This document shows, piece by piece, positions 24,589 through 31,644 of a stretch of DNA of 33,992 nt. The stretch is from Deltaproteobacteria bacterium. GTDB taxonomy: Bacteria; Desulfobacterota; Syntrophobacteria; BM002. Where the stretch lies: positions 652,690 to 686,681 of the forward strand of contig CP070689.1 of NCBI GenBank assembly GCA_020353155.1, written 5' to 3'. Below the pieces are notes generated by a model. That model was not told the origin of the DNA, searched no databases, and saw nothing but the letters and a program-made list of their open reading frames with translations. Each line of letters opens with the position of its first letter. The stretch's first letter is position 1. Both the position numbers and the translations under genes were made by a program.

Positions 24589-26751
24589 ATGTTGTCCAAA
24601 TTAGACCCTAAAGCAAGAGAAATCACCGCACTCTGCCTTTTGGGGCTGGCACTATTGCTATTTCTCAGTTTAGTTACTTATCACAACAGCGACCCAACAA
24701 TATTCACCGCTTCTGGCGGCCAGCGTCCGGTCCAAAATGCAGTAGGAATTGTTGGGGCTAATATTGCAGCTATCCTCTTGGTCACTGTTGGAATAAGCGC
24801 ATATTGGCTACCCGTCTATCTTCTTCTTGGTGCTGTTTGGCTCTTCTTGCCCCGAGATGGTTCACACCCACTACTGCTCGCCATTGGTTGCACCTTGCTC
24901 ATCGTTGCCTCGAGCGGACTGGCCACGCTCTATTGGCCTTCCCTCAGAATCTGGGGCGAACCTTTGCCGGGAAGTGGTGGCATATTGGGGCTGGTACTGA
25001 AAAAATATCTGCAATTTTATCTCAAGCCCATGGGAGCCTACCTGGTCCTCTGGTTGCTGGCCCTGGTGGCTGTTCTGTTGGCAACCTCAATCTCACTCGC
25101 CCGTAGCGCCATTGCCCTGAATGCAGGGCTAACAAGATTCTGGCAGATCATCCAGAACATCAGAAATCAACGTGAGAAAAAAAGAGAACCACGCCGCATA
25201 ACCGCCACTAAAGCCCCCGTTGTCAAAAGACAAACAGAAAAAAAGGCAGAGGTTCCAGAACATGAACAGGCACAGTTCAGGTTCATGGAAGCGGAAGGTG
25301 CCTTTCGACTTCCGAGTGTCGCCCTGCTCGACTCGCCAGAGCATTCTGTGGAGTCTCCGGACCAGGAAAGTCTAGTAATGAACTCCCGGATCCTGGAGAA
25401 GAAACTGGCCGACTTTGGGGTTGTTGGAGAAGTCACTGAGGTTTCTCCTGGTCCGGTTATTACCATGTATGAATTCAAGCCGGCGCCGGGGATTAAGATA
25501 AGCAAAATTGTTAGTCTGGCCGATGATTTGGCCCTAGCCCTAAAAGCGGCCAGCATCCGAATTGTGGCTCCAATTCCCAAAAAAGGGACCTTGGGCATAG
25601 AAATCCCTAATGTCAGCCGCCAACCGGTGGTCATACAGGAGGTTATTCATAGCTCCGAGTATAGGAATGCCCAGGGCAAGTTGATATTAGCTCTGGGAAA
25701 AGACATCATGGGAAAGCCGGTGGTCACCGATCTCGCCAGAATGCCCCACCTGCTTATTGCCGGTGCTACCGGCACAGGAAAAAGTGTCTGCCTTAATGCT
25801 ATTACCGTAAGCCTTCTCTATCGAGCCACTCCCGATGAGGTCCGCCTTTTGCTCATAGACCCCAAAAGGATTGAACTCTCCTCCTATGAGGGGATCCCCC
25901 ACCTGCTCCATCCTGTGGTCACCGATCCGAAGAAGGCAAATACTGCTCTTAAATGGGCGGTAGCAGAGATGGAGAAACGTTATGAACTCCTGTCCCTCAA
26001 AGGAGTGCGCAGCATAGAGCGATACAATCAGATACTGTTGAAAGGTAAAACCTTCAAGCCAAGTCAGGTAAGCCGACCAGTAAGGGAAGAATCCGAGGGA
26101 GAAGAAGACAGATTCCTACCCTATCTCGTTATCATCATTGATGAACTTGCTGATTTAATGATGGTCGCCTCTCGTGAGGTGGAGGAATCCATCATTCGTC
26201 TGGCTCAAATGGCACGAGCTGCTGGCATTCATCTTATCCTTGCCACCCAGAGGCCCTCGGTCGATGTACTCACTGGCATAATCAAAGCCAATATCCCGGC
26301 GCGCATATCTTTCCAGGTCTCTTCGAGGACCGACTCCCGCACCATATTAGATGCCAACGGAGCGGAAGCTTTACTGGGGTCCGGCGACATGCTCCTCTTG
26401 CCGCCGGGAACCGCAAAGTTACAGCGTATTCATGGCGCCTATGCCTCGGAATCTGAGATCAGGCGTTTGACTGACTTCCTGCGTAAACAGCGAAAACCAG
26501 ATTATGACGACACAATATTAAACTACACCGATAAGACCGAAGAGCTGGACATTGATGATGAAATTGATGAAAAGTATGATGAGGCGGTCCAGATCGTCAT
26601 GGAATCCCGCCGGGCTTCCATTTCAATGCTGCAGAGAAGGTTGAGGGTGGGATATAACCGGGCTGCACGAATGATCGAGATGATGGAGCGTCAGGGTTTG
26701 GTAAGTGAGACAGACGGGATCAAGCCGCGGGAGGTACTGCCACCCAAGTAA
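24589..26751 (+). CDS. ftsK: DNA translocase FtsK/SpoIIIE
   Basis: 720 residues. Four or five N-terminal membrane helices (about 13-180) anchor it at the division septum. A charged linker follows (about 195-250), then the beta region (LADFGVVGEVTEVSPGPVIT) and the RecA-like motor with Walker A GATGTGKSV (about 391-399), LLIDPKRIELSSYEG, Walker B VIIIDELADLMM, and LATQRPSVDVLTGIIKANIP. The C-terminal gamma winged-helix domain (SISMLQRRLRVGYNRAARMI, ERQGLV) reads KOPS-like polar sequences. It pumps chromosome termini through the septum. A close lolA gene follows, as in many proteobacteria. Confidence 0.96.
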   Translation: MLSKLDPKAREITALCLLGLALLLFLSLVTYHNSDPTIFTASGGQRPVQNAVGIVGANIAAILLVTVGISAYWLPVYLLLGAVWLFLPRDGSHPLLLAIGCTLLIVASSGLATLYWPSLRIWGEPLPGSGGILGLVLKKYLQFYLKPMGAYLVLWLLALVAVLLATSISLARSAIALNAGLTRFWQIIQNIRNQREKKREPRRITATKAPVVKRQTEKKAEVPEHEQAQFRFMEAEGAFRLPSVALLDSPEHSVESPDQESLVMNSRILEKKLADFGVVGEVTEVSPGPVITMYEFKPAPGIKISKIVSLADDLALALKAASIRIVAPIPKKGTLGIEIPNVSRQPVVIQEVIHSSEYRNAQGKLILALGKDIMGKPVVTDLARMPHLLIAGATGTGKSVCLNAITVSLLYRATPDEVRLLLIDPKRIELSSYEGIPHLLHPVVTDPKKANTALKWAVAEMEKRYELLSLKGVRSIERYNQILLKGKTFKPSQVSRPVREESEGEEDRFLPYLVIIIDELADLMMVASREVEESIIRLAQMARAAGIHLILATQRPSVDVLTGIIKANIPARISFQVSSRTDSRTILDANGAEALLGSGDMLLLPPGTAKLQRIHGAYASESEIRRLTDFLRKQRKPDYDDTILNYTDKTEELDIDDEIDEKYDEAVQIVMESRRASISMLQRRLRVGYNRAARMIEMMERQGLVSETDGIKPREVLPPK

Positions 26752-26766
26752 GCGCGCAGCCCTTAA

Positions 26767-26886
26767 GCGAGAGGTGCGAGACTGGCGAGACGAGCGAGAC
26801 GTGGTACACTTAGGTCATCAAAATTCAATCAAATCTAACTACCCTGGTCACCCGACCTCCCGTCTCGCCCGATTTCCCGTCTCGCT
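26767..26886. repeat. Inverted short-word repeat between ftsK and lolA
   Basis: Left arm (26767-26801) is made of GCGAGAGGTGCGAGACTGG and GCGAGACGAGCGAGACG words. Right arm (26851-26886) as reverse complement gives AGCGAGACGGG and GGCGAGACGGGAGG. The arms are about 50 bases apart. The array overlaps the 5' end of the lolA frame, whose start codon is in or next to it. Confidence 0.7.
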
Positions 26887-27550
26887 AATAATTGCGCTAT
26901 GCGCTTTTGTCGCTTTTCTTGCCTTTGTTGACTTTCCAGCTCACTCCGCTGGGCCTCCATCTGATCTCATTGCAGAAGTTCAGAAAAAATACGACCAGAC
27001 CCACTCTTTGAGTGCCGATTTTCTCCAGAAAACTCGTTCACGGGCTGCCAGTATGGGTACGTCCGCCAGAGGCAGACTTTTTTTTCTCAAGCCTCGTGCC
27101 ATACGTTGGGACTATGCGCAGCCCAGGCAGCAATTCGTCATAAATGAAGACAAGGCCTGGTTATATGTCCCGGAGGAAAAGACAATATACCTCTATGATG
27201 CCGAGCAGATAATCAATTCCCCTGTGGTACTCAGTTTTTTCTCTGGCCTGGGACAGTTAGGAGAGATGTTCAGCATCACCCAACTCCCCCCTGAATCTGG
27301 TCCACCCCCACGTCACAGGTTGCTACTATTGCCTCGGGAAGCTGAATCACCGGTTTCCCAGATTATCCTATGGATAGATCCCCACTCCCACCACGTGGTA
27401 GGTATTCAAACCGAAGACCCTTTGGGCAACATCAATGAGATAACCTTCACCAATATCCAGGTGAACGCACCCTTGGAGCCCTCTTGGTTTGCTCTGAAAG
27501 TACCCGAGGGAGTCAGGCTGGAGCGCCAGGAAGGTCTGCCTACGGAGTAA
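26801..27550 (+). CDS. lolA: Outer-membrane lipoprotein carrier protein LolA
   Basis: 249 residues from a GTG at 26801. Periplasmic chaperone carrying lipoproteins from LolCDE to LolB. A hydrophobic signal segment (SLIIALCAFVAFLAFVDF) is followed by the mature domain: LIAEVQKKYDQTHSLSADFLQ, ARGRLFFLKPRAIRWDYAQP, NEDKAWLYVPEEKTIYLYD and IQTEDPLGNINEITFTNIQ, all LolA hallmarks. The start is uncertain: possible GTG codons are 26705 (inside ftsK), 26774 and 26801, none with a good ribosome site, and the first two lie in or before the repeat array. It follows ftsK by about 50 bases and may be expressed with it. Confidence 0.87.
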   Translation: MVHLGHQNSIKSNYPGHPTSRLARFPVSLIIALCAFVAFLAFVDFPAHSAGPPSDLIAEVQKKYDQTHSLSADFLQKTRSRAASMGTSARGRLFFLKPRAIRWDYAQPRQQFVINEDKAWLYVPEEKTIYLYDAEQIINSPVVLSFFSGLGQLGEMFSITQLPPESGPPPRHRLLLLPREAESPVSQIILWIDPHSHHVVGIQTEDPLGNINEITFTNIQVNAPLEPSWFALKVPEGVRLERQEGLPTE

Positions 27551-27786
27551 AACACTCGGCTCATCGACACCTTCACAGCTCACAGAATACACTATCCTAG
27601 GGGTAATTTTTTTACACCACCTCCTTCCTTTAAATTGATCCTCTCTTCACAGCCCTGCAGGCTAAGGTTGTCCGTGTAATCTTCGCAACCATCTGTGTGT
27701 TCTTTGCGCAACTCTTTTTGAGCATACCCTTTTGCCCTACCGTATAAATATATGTAAATACTAAAATATTTCGCTTAACACTTCAA

Positions 27787-27803
27787 TTGGCACGATTAGT
27801 GCT
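27787..27803 (+). promoter_or_regulatory. Sigma54 (RpoN)-type promoter upstream of cysC
   Basis: TTGGCACGATTAGTGCT: the -24 GG (27789-27790) and the -12 GC (27801-27802) are separated by exactly ten bases, and TGGCAC-N5-GTGC differs from the consensus TGGCAC-N5-TTGC at one base. Transcription would start near 27813, about 45 bases before the cysC ATG. The palindrome TTGCGCAA about 80 bases upstream (near 27707) could be an enhancer site. Confidence 0.6.
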
Positions 27804-27857
27804 GACCTCCTCCGACTTTTGAGCTGGTCGAGGATTAAAATCGAGCAAGGGTTGAAA

Positions 27858-28469
27858 ATGAATATTGCTGTTGCGAAGAAGAACATTATCACCTGGTTCA
27901 ATGGGCACGTTTCACGGCTTGATCGGGAAAAGCTCCATGGTCACAAAGGAGCGGTAATCTGGTTCACCGGTCTTTCCGCTTCGGGAAAATCCACAATCGC
28001 TCACCTGGTGGAAAAGGAACTTCACTGTCGGGGCCTTAATACCTATGTACTTGACGGCGACAATATCCGTCACGGCCTTGGCTCGGATTTGAACTTCTCC
28101 TCTGAAGACAGGGCAGAAAACATTCGCCGAATTGGAGAAGTGGTAAAGCTTTTTGTTGATGCCGGCATCATAGTTCTTACTGCATTCATTTCCCCCTATC
28201 GGAGGGATCGACAAAGAGTTCGGTCGCTCTTGGAGAAAGGGCAATTTCTAGAGATATATGTAGAGTGCCCCAGTGAAGTCTGCGCCGATCGTGATAAGAA
28301 AGGCATCTACGAGAAGGCAAAAGCAGGTATTATAAAGGAATTCACCGGCATATCTGCTCCTTACGAGCGTCCAACAAGACCTGATTTGAAAATTCAGTCC
28401 CACCGAGAGAGACCCACAGAGGCTAGCAAAAGAGTTATCGCTTTGATTAAGCAGGAGGGAATTATTTGA
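27858..28469 (+). CDS. cysC: Adenylyl-sulfate (APS) kinase
   Basis: 203 residues. Phosphorylates adenosine 5'-phosphosulfate to PAPS for sulfation or assimilation. P-loop FTGLSASGKSTIA (about 36-48), the substrate loop YVLDGDNIRHGL, ENIRRIGEVVKLFVDAGIIV and AFISPYRRDR, all diagnostic for CysC. Two small departures: KGIYEKAKAGIIKEFTGI where the family usually has KGLYKKARAGEIKNFTGI. ATG at 27858 has AAGGG nine bases upstream; a further start at 27819 is less likely. It is alone, without cysD/cysN, and seems under sigma54 control, so sulfation of a surface polymer is as plausible as sulfate assimilation. Confidence 0.93.
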   Translation: MNIAVAKKNIITWFNGHVSRLDREKLHGHKGAVIWFTGLSASGKSTIAHLVEKELHCRGLNTYVLDGDNIRHGLGSDLNFSSEDRAENIRRIGEVVKLFVDAGIIVLTAFISPYRRDRQRVRSLLEKGQFLEIYVECPSEVCADRDKKGIYEKAKAGIIKEFTGISAPYERPTRPDLKIQSHRERPTEASKRVIALIKQEGII

Positions 28470-28484
28470 GACATTTAGCTGATT

Positions 28485-29303
28485 CTATCCCTCCACCAGG
28501 CTTGCCTTCTTTCTCCTATGCAGATGAATGGGATCCTTCTCGCCTTTTCTTTCCAGCCAGTTCTGATAGAGGTCTACGGAGAACATTAACAGAAGGATAA
28601 ATATAACGATCCACTGAGGAATGTATGGAAAGAGATTGCCGTTCACGCTCAGATGGGCAACGTGACCTCCTTCCAGAAACAGGACGAATCCAATAAGTAA
28701 AAGCACGAATAGGCCCAAAATCTCAAAGTCAGGGTTTCTTGTCATGTAGTCTGAAATGTAACCGGCAAATAACAGCATCAGCCCAACCGAAATAATGACC
28801 GATCCCGCCATGACCAGAAAAACATCGGTCATTCCCACAACCGTGAGAATGGAGTCCACAGAAAACAGTAGATTCATGCCGACAATGAGAAGAACAACCT
28901 GACTGAATCGATCTGCTTTCTGCACCTCTTGTCCCAACCCTTTGGACTTCAACCGCAGTTCTTTCACACCTTTCCATACTAAAAAAAGTCCACCAAAGAA
29001 GAGTAAAATCGATTTGCCGCTCAGCTCAGCGTGCAGCCTAACCCATGCAGGTTGATGAGTGTCCAGTTGATAAAAAACTCCCGTAAAGTATTTGAGCACG
29101 TAGCTAACGATCAACAGAAAGAGGATACGAAATGCCATGGCCAGCAATAATCCAAGATTGATCGCTTTTTTGCGCTCAGCAGCTGGAAGTTTATTAGCGA
29201 TGATGGTGATGATAATCAGATTGTCTGAGCCGAGGGCTATTTGTACCAGTGTTACCGAAAAAAGGCTTATCCAAACTTTAGGATCAACAAGTAGATCTAT
29301 CAT
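28485..29303 (-). CDS. TerC family integral membrane protein
   Basis: 272 residues, about seven membrane helices. The conserved acidic helix motifs are present: QIALGSDNLIIITIIANKLP near the N-terminus and NLLFSVDSILTVVGMTD near residue 140-160, with Asp residues thought to handle metal ions. The family includes the tellurite-resistance protein TerC and the manganese exporters Alx/MeeY; substrate here is unknown. It is convergent with cysC (15 bases apart) and divergent from the small membrane-protein gene at 29662. The C-terminus is basic (RKGEKDPIHLHRRKK). Confidence 0.9.
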   Translation of the reverse strand: MIDLLVDPKVWISLFSVTLVQIALGSDNLIIITIIANKLPAAERKKAINLGLLLAMAFRILFLLIVSYVLKYFTGVFYQLDTHQPAWVRLHAELSGKSILLFFGGLFLVWKGVKELRLKSKGLGQEVQKADRFSQVVLLIVGMNLLFSVDSILTVVGMTDVFLVMAGSVIISVGLMLLFAGYISDYMTRNPDFEILGLFVLLLIGFVLFLEGGHVAHLSVNGNLFPYIPQWIVIFILLLMFSVDLYQNWLERKGEKDPIHLHRRKKASLVEG

Positions 29304-29357
29304 TGCTATTCTCCGTCTGAACTAGAGTCCTGAGTGGGAAGCTTTTATTAGGGATTT

Positions 29358-29386
29358 CCTATAACAAGAGAACCTTTTCTTGTCCA
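29358..29386 (-). promoter_or_regulatory. Sigma70-type promoter for terC
   Basis: On the minus strand TGGACA (plus 29381-29386), 17 bases, then TATAGG (plus 29358-29363). Five of six and four of six consensus matches with ideal spacing. It lies about 55 bases before the terC start. Confidence 0.5.
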
Positions 29387-29424
29387 CACTCTCTTCTGGC
29401 CACTGTTTGCCTGTACCGAGCGAC

Positions 29425-29481
29425 TCGACCTGAGGACTTCGAGTGAGCCTCAGTCGAACTCCTCGTCGACAGGTCCTGTCG
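29425..29481. repeat. Two adjacent stem-loops between terC and the 29662 gene
   Basis: First hairpin: TCGA-C-CTGAGG pairs with CCTCAGTCGA (29425-29457) with one bulged base and a 12-base loop. Second: CGACAGG-T-CCTGTCG (29467-29481), an almost perfect palindrome. No T-run follows either. They lie between divergent promoters, so transcription termination is not expected. Confidence 0.5.
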
Positions 29482-29511
29482 CGGGGCTTCCTGCTGCAGT
29501 GCGCCTCTGCC

Positions 29512-29540
29512 TTGACACCCGAAACACTTACCCCTAGAAT
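29512..29540 (+). promoter_or_regulatory. Strong sigma70-type promoter for the 29662 gene
   Basis: TTGACA (29512-29517), 17-base spacer, TAGAAT (29535-29540): 11 of 12 consensus positions with ideal spacing. The predicted start near 29547 leaves a 115-base leader before the ATG at 29662, with no clear structure beyond an A/T-rich stretch. Confidence 0.65.
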
Positions 29541-29661
29541 GTTAATCGAATAGCATGGATTGAGTTAAAGATAGATTTTAGTTTTCCTAGAGATTTTGAG
29601 TCCTACAAACAATTGTACTTGCCACCGCAATTTATGGGGTGGCTAGGGTGGGAAGCTTGCC

Positions 29662-30090
29662 ATGGACACCGATAAAATTTTAGAAAAATTAATGAGATGG
29701 CTCTCCGATCCCAAGGGAAGAGAAATGTTCAAGACTATTGTCTACCTGATCATCCCGCTTTTTCTTTATATAGGACTGCGCAATATTGCACGCCGCCGAC
29801 CGGCCGAGAAATCATCTTCTACCATAGATCCCAGAATTCGCCCTTCCTCTTATGAATCTTTGAAGGCAACCGAGAGCCTCAGGGACACCCAGGCCAAAGA
29901 GCAGAAAAAGATTGATAAAGAGATGCAAGAACTATTTGGTCGCAAGGACACCGTTATGGCAAGAGCCAGAAAAGAGTTCGACAAATCCACTGCAGACAAG
30001 CCAGCGGTTCCTTCTGAATCTGTCCAATCTGATGAAAAAAACATCCTCCAAGAAGAGCTGCTCAAACTGTTTTTACGGCGACAAAAGTAA
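29662..30090 (+). CDS. Small single-pass membrane protein of unknown function
   Basis: 142 residues. One membrane helix at about residues 24-43 (FKTIVYLIIPLFLYIGLRNI) follows an amphipathic N-terminus and is followed by Arg-rich residues, so the C-terminal part is probably cytoplasmic. The remainder is highly charged, Lys/Glu-rich and likely helical, with segments such as QAKEQKKIDKEMQELFGRK that could form a coiled coil. No enzyme motif. GGGTGGGAAG is about six bases before the ATG. A strong promoter precedes it and it stands alone. I do not recognise the family. A scaffold or regulatory membrane peptide is only a guess. Confidence 0.7.
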   Translation: MDTDKILEKLMRWLSDPKGREMFKTIVYLIIPLFLYIGLRNIARRRPAEKSSSTIDPRIRPSSYESLKATESLRDTQAKEQKKIDKEMQELFGRKDTVMARARKEFDKSTADKPAVPSESVQSDEKNILQEELLKLFLRRQK

Positions 30091-30127
30091 AGCATCAAGA
30101 ACTCGAGCACCCGACTTTGAGCCCCCC

Positions 30128-30250
30128 AGGGCGCAAAGTGCTAAGCGCAGAGCGCAAAGTATTTGGTAAACAGTAAACGGTGAGCGGTAAACCGATAACG
30201 CGCTGGCTGCACAACTGTTCACCCTTTACCATTCAACGTTTACGTTTTCT
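30128..30250. repeat. Inverted short-word repeat array downstream of the 29662 gene
   Basis: 30131-30160 holds GCGCAAAGTGCTAAGCGCAG and AGCGCAAAG words. 30165-30195 holds GGTAAACAGTAAACGGTGAG and GCGGTAAACC. The right part (30218-30250), as reverse complement, reads CGTAAACGTTGAATGGTAAAG and GGTGAAC, the same GTAAAC/GTGAGC vocabulary inverted. Two word sets thus meet at one site. Confidence 0.65.
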
Positions 30251-30259
30251 TTCGCAATG

Positions 30260-30400
30260 CTATATGCCATCCGACCTGGCCCAGAGTATCAGCTTTTCCA
30301 TGACTAGTAATAATCCTGCCAGATTTTTCTCGGGTAAAAGACCGGCAATCTTTAACAGCATAGGCCTTGAACCAAGAAAAGTCAGTTTCCAATCAGACAC
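30260..30400 (-). CDS. Possible small protein or gene remnant (46 residues)
   Basis: On the minus strand a GTG at 30400 opens a 46-residue frame ending in TAG at 30260. The product starts VSDWKLTFLGSRPMLLKIAG and continues with a leucine-rich, amphipathic stretch ending WARSDGI. Its protein-like composition (hydrophobic residues spaced as in helices, few rare codons) stands out in an otherwise gene-free region. No good ribosome site is visible (AAGGGG is 13 bases from the GTG). It may be a genuine small protein, or the remnant of a larger gene broken by the flanking repeats. Confidence 0.3.
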   Translation of the reverse strand: MSDWKLTFLGSRPMLLKIAGLLPEKNLAGLLLVMEKLILWARSDGI

Positions 30401-30560
30401 GTCTCGGCACCAACCCCTTGAGGTTGCCCGGTGGTACGCCCATCTAATTCGCGCTCGCTGCGCTTCGCTCAGTCCCGCAAGCGGGCTTCAAGTTTAGTGG
30501 TCTGGTGACACCAATTATAAAAAATCCAGGCTACCATGGAACACGATTTGCATGCTTTGT
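30401..30560. other. Gene-free stretch with small palindromes
   Basis: Contains CGCTCGCTGCGCTTCGCTC-type alternating words and the hairpin CCCGC-AA-GCGGG near 30474-30485. Nothing coding is evident. Confidence 0.35.
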
Positions 30561-30564
30561 CCTC

Positions 30565-30593
30565 TGGCCACTGAATAGAACTGGCCGTTTTTT
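30565..30593 (+). terminator. Possible rho-independent terminator before the MBL-fold gene
   Basis: TGGCCA (30565-30570) pairs with TGGCCG (30582-30587; five pairs plus one G-T), followed by six T (30588-30593). It would stop transcripts from the 29662 side before the next promoter. The stem is short. Confidence 0.3.
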
Positions 30594-30596
30594 GAA

Positions 30597-30626
30597 TTGA
30601 TTCGGTAAAAATTTTTATGATAGACT
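30597..30626 (+). promoter_or_regulatory. Promoter for the MBL-fold gene
   Basis: TTGATT (30597-30602), 18 bases, then TGATAGACT with TAGACT as -10 (30621-30626). The TATGATAGA form of the extended -10 is nearly the same as in the ssb promoter. Start near 30633, about 57 bases before the ATG. Confidence 0.5.
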
Positions 30627-30689
30627 ACGGCAATTTAAGAGCCGGAGGGTAAAAGATAAGTAGAATTATATGGTTATAATGGGGTTCAT

Positions 30690-31640
30690 ATGAAGGTTAA
30701 ATTCTGGGGTGTGCGAGGATCTCTGCCAGCACCCATCCCTCCGACAGAGATTGAAAACAAGATAGTGCAGGCTTTGCGCGGTGCTCGCGGCTTAGACCTG
30801 GATGATACCCAATCGGTAAATAGCTACGTCAAATCCCTCCCCTATCACCAACGAACCACCACCGGCGGCAACACTTCTTGCGTGGAAGTTCAGGGCGAAG
30901 ATACTGAGATTATACTCGACGCCGGCTCCGGCATCCGCCAGCTCGGTATCGACCTCATGCAGGGCCCTTGTGGGCAGGGGCAAGGCATAATTCACCTCCT
31001 AGTTAGCCACACTCACTGGGACCACATTATGGGTTTTCCCTTTTTTACTCCTGCCTACGCCCCTGGTAACCAGATCATTGTCTACGGCCGCCATCCGCGC
31101 ATAAAAGAACGCTTTCAGGACCAGCATCATCCGGACCATTTTCCGGTGAGTTTGGAAACCATGTCAGCCGACCTCCAATTTGTCCAACTCGGAGAAGGAG
31201 CCAAGGTGAACATTGGGGAATTTACCGTTAGCAGTATACCCCTTCGACATCCGGGCGGCTCCTACTCTTACAAGATTGAGCAAAATGGACGAGCTTTCGT
31301 TTATGCCACCGATGCTGAATACAAGGGCCTTCGACCAAAGGCGTTGGAGCAGTATATCGATTTTTATTCTGAGAGCGAGGCCCTGGTCTTCGACGCGCAG
31401 TTCACTCTAGAGGACGCCATGGAAAAAGAGGGCTGGGGCCACAGTTCTTCCATGGTGGGAGTTGATATCGCCTTGAGAGCGAAGATCAAACGGTTAATTC
31501 TCTTCCACCACGAACCCTCTTACAGTGATGAGAAGCTTGAGGAGATTTACGACAAAACCATCCGTTACTATGAGACAATAAAGGACAACCACAACCTAGA
31601 AATAATCTTGGCCCGGGAGGGTCTGGAAATGGAAATTTAG
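30690..31640 (+). CDS. MBL-fold metallo-hydrolase (phosphodiesterase-like)
   Basis: 316 residues, cytoplasmic. The beta-lactamase-fold metal motif is VSHTHWDHIMGFPFF (His107, His109, Asp111, His112). Other family segments are VKFWGVRGSLPAP at the N-terminus, TTGGNTSCVEV, IILDAGSGIRQLG, RHPGGSYSYKIE, VYATDAEY and the C-terminal FHHEPSYSD. This subgroup resembles the cyclic phosphodiesterase/PhnP-like and 'SPG' hydrolases rather than lactamases; the substrate is not known. A residue block (about 20-50) forms an insert relative to short members. GGGG lies six bases before the ATG. Followed after four bases by pgeF, so probably one transcript. Confidence 0.88.
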   Translation: MKVKFWGVRGSLPAPIPPTEIENKIVQALRGARGLDLDDTQSVNSYVKSLPYHQRTTTGGNTSCVEVQGEDTEIILDAGSGIRQLGIDLMQGPCGQGQGIIHLLVSHTHWDHIMGFPFFTPAYAPGNQIIVYGRHPRIKERFQDQHHPDHFPVSLETMSADLQFVQLGEGAKVNIGEFTVSSIPLRHPGGSYSYKIEQNGRAFVYATDAEYKGLRPKALEQYIDFYSESEALVFDAQFTLEDAMEKEGWGHSSSMVGVDIALRAKIKRLILFHHEPSYSDEKLEEIYDKTIRYYETIKDNHNLEIILAREGLEMEI

Positions 31641-31644
31641 CTCC

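Noticed and set aside
30180..30497. 105-codon frame on the plus strand
   Set aside because: It is repeat-derived, has no motif and no ribosome site, and overlaps a better small frame on the other strand.
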